From: Ciona intestinalis
Taxonomy: Eukaryota > Chordata > Ascidiacea > Phlebobranchia > Cionidae
Length of the DNA stretch: 64,000 nucleotides
Reading direction: 5' to 3'
NCBI RefSeq assembly: GCF_000224145.3
Contig: NC_020179.2
Coordinates: forward strand, 3,313,885-3,377,884
Of the stretch, positions 33,286 through 43,900 are shown in pieces. The position numbers and the translations under genes are program-made. The notes under the pieces are model-generated. The model searched no databases and was not told the DNA's origin. It saw only the letters and a list, made by a program, of their open reading frames with translations. Within the stretch, counting starts at the first letter, position 1, and the number at the start of each line of letters is the position of its first letter.

Positions 33286-34065
33286 TTATCCCTGCATATA
33301 ATCTTTAAACCATTGAACACTTTCCCGAGTGTTAGTACTCGGTTTATACTCCAAGCCTATCCAGCCATCATAACCTAAGGTTTCCAAAAGTGAAAATAAA
33401 TAGGAAAAATTAATTTCTCCAGCTGTTGATGGTTCGCCACGGCCAGGGACTTGGCTGATTTGAATGTGTCCAATTTTCGGAAATAAATCAGTGATTTTTT
33501 TCGTTAAGTTACCTTCCATGATTTGCAAATGGAAAATATCCAGTTGATACATAATATTTGGTCGGTTAACCCGTTTTAAAATGTCTAACATTTGGTCAGT
33601 TGTGTTAAGGAAGTAGTCAGGCATCTTTTGGGTGTTAATTGGCTCTATTAGACCCATAATTCCATGCTCTTGTAATTTCTCAGCAGCATATTGTAGGTTA
33701 CTGACGTACGTCTCACATGCCTGGTCCCTTGTCTGTTCTTTTCCAACGTTCCCAGCAACAATGTGAATTCTCTTGCAGTTTAATGCATTAGCGTACAATA
33801 TTGCTTGCTCTAACTCTTTCTTGAACCCAGCAACGTTATTTGAATTTGCGGCATTTCCTAGCGATTTGGCGCACCCTGAATTGATCAAAATTTGCTCCAA
33901 ATTTGCCTGGGTCTTGGCGGCGACGACATCTTCTAGTTTATGGTCATACGGCCAGGCGCATTCAACACCTTTAAAACCATCTTGTGCAGCCAATTTAAAA
34001 CGTTCTAAAAACTCAGCTTCGCTATACATCCAAGATACATTGGAACAAAACTTTAATTTTCCCAT
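33286..34065 (-). CDS. HYI: Hydroxypyruvate isomerase (intronless)
   Basis: 259 aa in one exon (human about 277), ATG at 34065. It is a xylose-isomerase-like TIM barrel. The start MGKLKFCSNVSWMY matches the family start. Conserved blocks are GLIEPINTQ (Glu141), YQLDIFHLQIMEGNL (Asp176, His179), HIQISQVPGRGEPSTAGEIN and GLEYKPS (Glu238). Glu141 and Glu238 match the catalytic pair known in the bacterial enzyme, and Asp176/His179 match the metal-site region. The reaction is hydroxypyruvate to tartronate semialdehyde interconversion, in the cytosol. No signal peptide is visible. It lies 530 bp from the start of THOC2 and 890 bp from the stop of CCDC158, all on the same strand. Confidence 0.95.
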   Translation of the reverse strand: MGKLKFCSNVSWMYSEAEFLERFKLAAQDGFKGVECAWPYDHKLEDVVAAKTQANLEQILINSGCAKSLGNAANSNNVAGFKKELEQAILYANALNCKRIHIVAGNVGKEQTRDQACETYVSNLQYAAEKLQEHGIMGLIEPINTQKMPDYFLNTTDQMLDILKRVNRPNIMYQLDIFHLQIMEGNLTKKITDLFPKIGHIQISQVPGRGEPSTAGEINFSYLFSLLETLGYDGWIGLEYKPSTNTRESVQWFKDYMQG

Positions 34066-34951
34066 TGTTCTAAATAATCCTTTTAAATTTTACCGTCTAT
34101 CCACAAATACACGCCGCCGCGCTTTCAAATCCTTTCGGTAAACAGTACTACAGGAAGTTTTTAGTACAACTCCACGAACATACTTTTTCTCAACGTCTTT
34201 TACTATCAATTTTCTGTCCTGGCAAATGCTAAGACATTTTCTAGTCGTTTGTTACACAAAGTGCCAACTGTCAATTTAACCTATAATATTTACATATACA
34301 ATATTATAAACTAAACACCTAGGTATATGATTCAGAGCAACAGTCTAGAACTTTCTCAAAAGTTTTTAAGATTCTTCACACAACAGATGCAGATTATTTC
34401 ACACAATTATCCAAAACTAGTTCACACATACAGTTTCCCATTTTCGGGAAAACATTGTTTCGTTTTCAAATCAGTATATCTTCATTTCTTTAAATTTACT
34501 GCGTTTCTATAACATGCTATAACAAGTACTTGTATGAAAATGCTTTATTTTAAACTATTATACACAGTAGTCTAGCACAGTACAAAATTAAATACCGTAA
34601 AATAGCATTATTATGGAGAATACATTCGTATATCTATGCTTAATAAAATAAATAAAAATAAAAAGACAATATTTTAAGAGCAAATACCAAAAAATGTTAA
34701 AATACATTCATTGTCATTGTTCAAAGCTACATATCAGTTATGCTTCCAATAAAGTTTGCATACAAAAAATTACAGACCTAGAGGTATTAGGGTAAAAATA
34801 CCACAACTTTATAATACATATTATAAAAATATACCGTCACTAAAGGCACCAATTAATATGAAATACATCAGAGCATTAACAGTGAATACAAAAGCCATAC
34901 AAAGTTTAAATTACAGAATACTGCATAATACATACATATAAATCTACATTA
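34066..34951. other. Intergenic between CCDC158 and HYI
   Basis: About 890 bases. The part next to HYI (34,066-34,260) is less AT-rich and is the likely HYI promoter and 5' UTR. The rest is AT-rich CCDC158 3' flank. No repeat family or coding signal recognised. Confidence 0.5.
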
Positions 34952-37900
34952 TCATCTAAGGTTTTGACCGCTTGCTCGAACTTGCTGTAATTTTCGATCC
35001 TGTCTCTTTATCAGTTTAGCTGCATCTGAATATATTTATGTCACAGGAATTATTCTCATATTTCAGTTTCAATTGGTGACAAGTTATTATCAGCTTTTCA
35101 GGTTTTACATAACAAATTCAACTGATATGGTATCAACCAAGCTGGAAAATACCTAATCTTACCCAAGGCAATTTGTAGAACAAATTTTAAAAATGTTACC
35201 CACAAAGTTACATACGTGGTAACTCAAAAGCAAGCAAGCAAGAGGTGTATGAAACAGAACACCTGTGTTATAACCACTGCCATTTCCTCCAATGAAAGAA
35301 TAAATTAGTTACGTTCATTCAATCATTAATTTTCATTCATTATTTAAAAAAGCAAACCTTTATTTTGCTTCTCCAGTTTCCCTCCCATCTTTGTAAGCCC
35401 TTCCAAACGCTGCTGAAGTTGCCGGCACAATTCCTCTGCGTTATCAGAAATTGCTGATGAGACGAAACGTTCTCTCACCTCTTGCTCTGACCCCCGAATA
35501 ACATTACTCTGCTCCTTGAAGATCCTACATTAGAACATCATTTTAAAATGACAACGAAATTGACAAAGGGAAATATTTTACAAAAAAAATGAAAAATTTA
35601 AACCAAAGGAAAATATGAAATTTTGAATACATGTTGATTTTAATCATAAAATGTAAGCTTAAGATTTCATATATGTAGAAATACATAAACAACAAGAACA
35701 ACTGTTTAATTAAACAGGAAAATACACATAAACACCTAAACTGTTGTTATGTCCACAAAGCATCACATTTGAATTGAAACATAATTTAAAAAATTACTTC
35801 AAAAAACAATACCACAGCCTAACACATTAAGTAGATTTAATTACATGACATTGTTTTTAATTTTATCCAACTGTATTAACCCTCCACATTTGAATTAAAA
35901 AATTAAAACAAAACAACAATTTGAAAATTAGGTAAAAAATACTCCTAACCCCCCAAACATAATACAACCCACCTATTATCCCTACTAGCACCAACATCTC
36001 CTGCCTCATACAGCAACATGCTGACTGGTGACAGGGGCCTGGTTGGTTCAGAAGGTAACCCCATTGAAGGGTGAAACTTTGAAGGAGAAGACGACACAGG
36101 ATCTAAATGCAAAATCGAAACTGTGGTAAAAATATTTGTAAAAAAAAATATTTTTATTCTATATGGGTAAGGTTCACCAACTGGACACGCCATGGGTTCT
36201 TAAATTTATGTCAGCGACGGCCCGCTTTTTCCCAACATCAACACTCATGGTGCTGCTGCATATATTATTTATCACGCCTGTTGTTTTCCCGAAAAGTAGA
36301 TCTTTCCCATGAAAGTTTTAACAATGTCACCGCAGATTTTTACAACATTTTAAATTAGGTCAACTTGGGTACTTGGTAAAACTTGTACCAATAGGCCTTA
36401 GACAAGTTCTTTACTGCTAGCGCTAACAGGTTACACAGCTAAAACACATATGTGTAATGTGGCCACACTGTTAACCATATGATATGTCGTTCAATCTACC
36501 CATTACAGTATTCAATACATGGAATATCACATAGGATAAACTTACCATGTTTAAGGGTGCTTTCAAACAAGTAAGAATCGGCTGGTTCAGAATATACAGA
36601 GGTTGTATCAGAGTTCATTAAAACGACATCGATGTCCGAACTGTTGAAAAATATTTAAGGAAAAAAATGTAAAGTTTTTTTTGGTATGAATGTATGATCA
36701 CTGGTGTACTAAACCAGAAGGAATGGTTTTTTTATTAAGACAAATAATTTGTGAAATTATGCGATCAAAGCACCATGCAAAACATAGGAATACTACAATA
36801 ACGAAAATCAAAGAATTTGTCAATGGCTATTAATACAAGCTCTGCAACTTAACTTAATAAAACAACTCAAGCTATCAGTTTTTTTAAAATTTTATTAACT
36901 AAATAGTTTATTATAAAAAATAATGAGTTCCTCTCACCTATCATTGCCAGAGTAGGTTTCTTTGTTTCTTCTATTGCTCCTTCCTTTTCTTCTCCTCCTC
37001 CGAGTGTTTGTGATGTCAGAATGAGGTGATTTAGGTGGATTTCCAGATTTTTTAACCAAGTTGTCATGAACTTCTGCGATCATCTAGAAGAAAAAAAATT
37101 CGAAACCATTTTGACAACTAAAAAAAATGTTTACAGTTTTTTGGAAACTTTCAAAAATTAACGAAAACAGTATAAAAAATGAATTAACAAAAGCTAACTT
37201 ACCTTATAAATGTCATTGGTAATCTTATTTTCATTCTTTGGTTCCGGATTTTGACCTGTAATGTAAGTCAACCTTGATTAAAATCAGGGGTGACATAGGT
37301 AAAATGCAGTTTAACCTAGTTGTCAAACATAGGAAACCTCATTGATTAATGTGGTAAATGTAATATACTTTGTTTTTGCTTGTTTGTATAGACACCTAAC
37401 AGCAGAGGTAAAACTATTTAGGCTTAAAACTAAGGTGCCCTTAAGCCCTAATGCTAAGACTATAAATTATGTGTGTATAGAACAGAAATTTTACTTTTTG
37501 GTATTTCCGATAAAGTGACATCACGCGACGGGACTTGTGATGTCATAGTGGTTAAAGCACGAGTCAGCAGATTTTGCAAAGTGGTTGTGCCTGTGTTTTG
37601 GAGCACTGGGCGTCCGTATGCGTTTGTGGGAGCTAGTGGTTCAACCTGTACAGAAAAAAATAATAATTAAAGTATAAATTATATTATTGCCAGCTGATCT
37701 TAGTGACACAGTGGATGCATATAACCCAGAGGTAATAGGTTCAAGGCTCATCGCTGTTACCATTGTAGGCATACGTGTCTTTGGGTAAGACACTTAACAG
37801 CAATCGCTCCAACCCTGTGGTCACTAATAGGTTGCGCCCAAAAACTAATTAACCAAAAAGTTACATACGTGGTAGCTTGTAAGTGGGCAAGAGGTGTATG

Positions 37901-40900
37901 AAGCAGAACACCTGTGTTATAATAACAACCTATTAGTTACATTTATACACCTGTTGACTAGGAAATCTTCTATCCATCAAATGCAGATTGTGTTTAATGT
38001 GAGCTTGTGCCAATTCAGCTTCCTGGCGATCAATCAAATGTTGAGCCTCGTTGTTACGCTCTGCTGCTTTTTCCAGCCCGCTACGTAGCCTCTCAACAGC
38101 CAATTTGTAACTAAAAAAAAAATTAAAAAATGGACCATTATTAAAAAATCATTATATTTTCTGGCACAATGGTTAGCACGCCTGTCTCCAATCTAGAGGT
38201 CATAGGTTCAAGGTTTGTCGCTGCTACCATTGTAGGCGTATGTGTCCTTGGGCAGAACACCTAACAGCTTGTAAGAACAAAACAATCACCCACAGAGTAA
38301 CATACATGATAACTCATAAGCTTGCATGAGATATACGAAACAAACACCCGCGTTTTATAACGACTGTCATTTAATGCAATATGCATGTTTACGCCGCTTA
38401 CCCTTTTTCAGATTTATTCTTCGTTTTTAATTCATCTTCCACAGTTTTAAGGCTTGCATTCGCTGCTTCCAATTTCTTGCCAAGTTTTATGTTTTCTTTT
38501 TTCAAAGATTTATTCTCTTTTTCACAGCTTTCCATTCTGGAAAAGTTTAAAAAAACCTATATATACATATATTTTGTTGGTATCTCCTTAGATTACAGCA
38601 AATTGTTGGTTCAATAAAACTAACTTTTAATACCAGAAAAGCTTTTTTTCTAGTATTACGCTATGCCTGGTGGCAAACACAAACTAATAAAAATAAATTA
38701 TCAGAATTAAAACGCAACTAAATTATTTTTTTTACCTAAAAAAAGTGTTTCTAATACTACGTAAAGCATGTTAGCAGCAAAGTTACGTAATAAAACAAAA
38801 TTTTTAAAACGAAACTTACTTGTCACAAACTTTACAAAGTTCGCTCTGCAGCGAATCGATCACAGCTCGCTTACTCGTCAATTCTTTCTGCATCGACTCA
38901 GCAATTTTTGCCGCTTTGCCGTCCACGCTTTTTACTGTTTGTAAAGTTTCCTGTAAGAAAAAATAAATAAATTTAAGAATTACACGTTTCTGCAGAAGTG
39001 TTGGGTTAGGGGTCTCTGGGGTAGCATTTTTTAAACAAGGGGACATTATGTGTTACAGTACCTCAGTTTACACCCAAAACAGCTTATACTCTGCAGTTAA
39101 GTATTCATACAAACAATCAGGAATAAATTATACAGTTTTTAACACATTAATTATACCACAGGTTTTGTTGAAAAAAAAACAAAAAAAAACGGGAGACCTA
39201 TGCATCTGTTCACATGGCATGTTTAACTAATATCATTTTGCTATTGTTTTTTTTTTAACTCTTTGTAATTATAGTAGGGTGAGGGAAGATGGGACACCTT
39301 TTACATCTGTAATCTTATTTGGTAGTAAACAAGGAACATTCATAAAATTAAAAAAAACATTGTTAATTGTTTAAAACACGATCAGGATATTCGGATATTA
39401 TGTGCTAAAGATGTCCCGTCTTCCCCTACCCTACTAATATGTTTGTTCCTATTAAAAATATAAAACAAATAAACAAATTGATATAATAAGTTGGGCATGT
39501 AGTTAAGTTTAAAGAGGTAAATACAAAATATAAATAAATCTAACCTGTATTTGATCCAAATCATTTTTCTTTTGTTTTAATTCTTTCTTAACTTTATTCA
39601 TCTCATCATTGTAACGTTTCGTTAAATATTTGAGATCCTTCGACAAGTGATCTCTCTCTTGTATTAAGTGGCTTACCTAAAAAAGTGCAGAAAAACGAGG
39701 TTAAGTAAGTTTTTGCCTGATTTGCCATATTTGGCAATATTTATTCAGAGGATAAAAATGAATAAAAAAAATTGAAGGTTAGTTTTTGGCAATATTGGTT
39801 AATATTTAATCAAATGGTTTTGAGTGGTAATATTTTAAAGCATCGTAAAACAGAAACAAAAAAGAATAAAAACTAAAATATTAATATAAATTAATAAAAA
39901 AACTATTAGGTTAGTTTAATTTTGTGGAAGGTTTCGAATAGTAATATTTAAAAGCATCATAAAAAAAATTTAAAACTAAATAAATAGAAAAAATCAAGTA
40001 AAAATGTTAAATTTCATAATAAAACTGTGTCAAATTCTCCTTCTGAGTTTAACCAAAAAATTCTCACAGCAATCATTTGTAAAAACTTGTTCACCTGAAA
40101 TCTCGCCTCTTTTAATTCCGCTCCCATCTCTTCCTTTGACTTCAATACTCTCGCAACTTCTTCTTCTATCATCCTCACATCATCTGCGATGCTCCCTTTC
40201 TCCTCAATCAGCTCCGATACTCTTCTTTCATAACTTTTTACCTCCTCTTCACGGGAATGGAGATCAGAAGAGAGATTTTCAACCTCCTGCATAATTTCCT
40301 AAATAGAAGACGTTTTTTCAGTTTTTTTCCATTTTTTAGATTTTTTTCATATTTTCTTTAGATTTTTTTCACTTTTTCCAATGAGTATATGAATAAATGA
40401 ATGAAATGAAGTGACTTGTTTATTGTTGTGTGGTGGGGCAAGAACAGTCTTTATAAAACAAATTATCTGTTTTTTACACCTCATGCTGCTTACGAGTAAC
40501 CCCATATGTAACTTCATGGTAAATAGTAAATGAATGTACATAACTTTTCTTCTTGCATGGCCAAAGTTGTTATAACACTAGTGTTTTGTTACCTGCACCT
40601 CGTGTCCGCTTATAAGATTTTTTTATTAGACTTGATTTTTATAGTTTCCGTATTCCCTGCCACTTCTTTCTAAATTTATACTCATTTTCGGATTCCAACA
40701 AAATACCTTCAGCCTAGCTTCAAGACTTCTAGCTTTTGTTGTTGCTTCATTCTCGGACTTTAGAGCGGTGTCTAAACTGCTCGTCTTCATTTCCACTTGG
40801 TGGCGCAGTTGCATGGCAATCTTTTCCTTGTCCTCGGCAAATGAACGAGTACGCTCAAGGTCACTTTTCGCATTCGACGCACGAACAGAAACATCATCAT

Positions 40901-43900
40901 ATTCTCGTTGAAGACTGTATAAAATTACATGGAACAAAATTTTATAAGTTGTTGAGTAAGAAATATAAAAAATATTAAATAGTGCAAACCTTAAAAGTCT
41001 TAAATAAATAACTTACTTTGTAAATTTCTCATCAAGTGTTCGTTTAGCTTCCGTTACCTCAATAAGTTTACGATCCGTTAAATTGAACTGAGTGTTAAGC
41101 CTGTCAACCTGCGATGACATGCACCATGATTATTTGGTATCTAATATTGACAACTTTTAATATACTAACGCCAAATTTTTTTTATATTTTTTTATAAATA
41201 TTAGGTTATGACAAAACATTTGCCCATTGTATAAAAATAGTGGCTCAAATAGACACCTCTAAAGAGGAAGTTAACGTGTCTGTGTTTAATTCAAAGGTTA
41301 TGGATTCAAGGCTCGACGCTGTTACTATTGTGTGTGGACTTCTGTATTATTAAGCAAGACACTTAACGAGAATTTCTCCAACCTAGTAGTCCTTTACATT
41401 TAAAAAAGAAAAACTCCCCCCTAAAAAACACCCACAAAGTTAAACACATGGTAACTTGTAAGTTGTAAGCAGGCATGAGGTGTATAAAACATAACACCCG
41501 TTTTAACGACTGTTTTTCCCCATTAAGCAAGAATACAAAAGTTACATTGAAAACCACATCTACAATACTTAAACCCTTAAACCAACCTGTTGGTCTTTTT
41601 CTTTTAAAATCTCCATAGTTTTAGTTCGTTCCAACAAAACATCGGACATTTGTCTCTCCGTGGCTGTGAGTTCCGCTTGTGCACGTGATAACTGCTCACG
41701 AAGCTCCGTGATTTCGTCACTCAGTGCACGTGCTCTTGTCTCACCCTGTGAGTTTGATAAAGAATTCTATATTTTTGTCAATCTTATCGTAAGAAACATA
41801 GGTGACATCATCTGTTTTAGAACTCCAGTTTTAAGCCTAAAAAAGCTTTACTCTGCTGTTAAGTATATACAACAAGCAGAGCCAAGGCATATTTCCTTCG
41901 CCATATTATTCATAGAGACCATAGATTTGACAACAATAAGTGTAACTTTATTTTTTGGGAAAAAGATTAATATACATCAATCCATAAAATTAGTAAATTA
42001 CAGTATTACACCCCTGGTTGTTGTTATAGCATCATATCTGTCAATAGTCAAAGTCAAAGTCAGCACCATACGGCAGTTATATACCACATACTATAGCCAG
42101 TTATATACCATAGCTATCTATACCACATACCATAGTCATATTATATCATATATCAGTCAGCACTGCATAACAGAACCATATACCAACATCATACTTCATA
42201 CTAGTCAAAGGTCATGCCAGATTTCAAAAACTCATTCAAACCTTTATCCTTTCTGACATTTCTGCTTCTTTAACTTTCTCAGCAACTTGTGTGGTTAACT
42301 GCTCCCTTAGATTTGTTGATAATTCTCTTAACTTCGTTATCTCATTATTCCTATCTTCCATTAAAGTTCTGTGTTAAGAATATAATTACAGGATAGTTAT
42401 ATAACTAGTAGCATAGTAAAGTGAGTTTCAGTGGCACAGCCCCCCTTTTAAAAAAAAAATATATACAATATTTATATCTCCCAGTCCTAGGTAAAACCAA
42501 AGTAGCTTATGTCACACTTTTAAGTTTTGCTCAAACATTGCCAAAATGTGTTTTATGTCCAACAGCATGCAAAATTATAAAAAAAAACACTTTTAAAAAA
42601 TACATAAGCTTGTTTGGTTTTACTTTGACGATATATACATATTTTTTTAGAAGTACGAAAACCTATAACATACATAAGACACCTATAGTGTTATAAAAAT
42701 AAGCGTTCAAAATGAAAATGACAATTATTTTTACATGAATGTTCTGTTTTATACACCTGCTAGATTACGAATTAACATGTATATAAAAACAACAGCACTC
42801 AGTAATAAGTGGTAACTGGTAAGCACCTTATATCATTGAGGTCTTTTGTTGAATCCGATTCTCTTAACCATAAGTTTCTTCTGTGTTCTTTCTCTGAATT
42901 AAGATCTTCTTTTGCTTGATCAAGTTGTTTCACTAATTCCTCAATCCTTTATAATTAACAGATTTTTTTTAAATAAAAATAACGTAATGTTGAACCTTGA
43001 AAAAAACATTTAAATGTATAACAACATTCAGTATGCATTGAATACCTCAGAAGAAGTGGGTACACTTATTTAAAGGGAGATACCAATAAAAAATTAAAAT
43101 TTATATATGCCTGAATGTGATTTAAAGGTACCACCAAAGTTCAACAAAGGAAACATCTTCTAAAAAAAATGATGTGAAAAAAAAAACACTTAAAATAAAA
43201 ATGTAAAGAATTTTGTTGTTTTTAAAAGAATCAAAATATTACCAATTGTACCCACCTTAATTGTAGAATGCCTTTTTCCTTTTCAAGTCTATCGCCTCGA
43301 TCATTTGCAACTTTTACATCGTAATCTGAATTGACTATCTTCACTTGCGTTTCCCCTTTCTCTTTTAATACAGCTTGTCTTATCTAAAAAAATGTTTAAA
43401 AAAATGTTTTATATTCACTATCACTAGTGGCGATTAGCCAGTACTAGAGGAATATTAACCTCTGATTTAAAGTTAATACTGCAGGAGACCAAGTGAGGAA
43501 ATGAATAAAAATATGTAAGTGTAACTTGTTTTATCCTCAACAATAGACGCTACAACACGGGTGTTCTGTTTACACCCAATGTTTGCTTATGAGTTACCAC
43601 GTTTAAAACTTTATGGCTGATGATTATTTGAATTATACTTTTTTAAACATTTTGCTAAAAACTTAGACAACCTAAGGGACTACTGGGTTGAAGAAATTTT
43701 CATGTTCAAAGACACATACACCCACAATGGTAGCAGCGACAAGTATTGTGCGACAGAATATCAATCACATAACATACTCAGTACTCACTTCATTTAGTTG
43801 CCTGTTAAGCTCATTAACTTGCTTACAGGCATCTTCCAGGTGTCTTTCCTTAGCCGTATGCTCAAGTTTCAGATTGCTGAGTTCGCTGGTTACCTCATGT

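Noticed and set aside
34756..34941. Small plus-strand frame downstream of CCDC158
   Set aside because: Short, AT-rich, no family similarity, lies in the 3' flank.
41660..42256. 198-codon open frame on the plus strand
   Set aside because: It runs through an antisense part of CCDC158 exon 11, then intron sequence and repeat family D, with low-complexity TAT/CAT text. No protein family resemblance.
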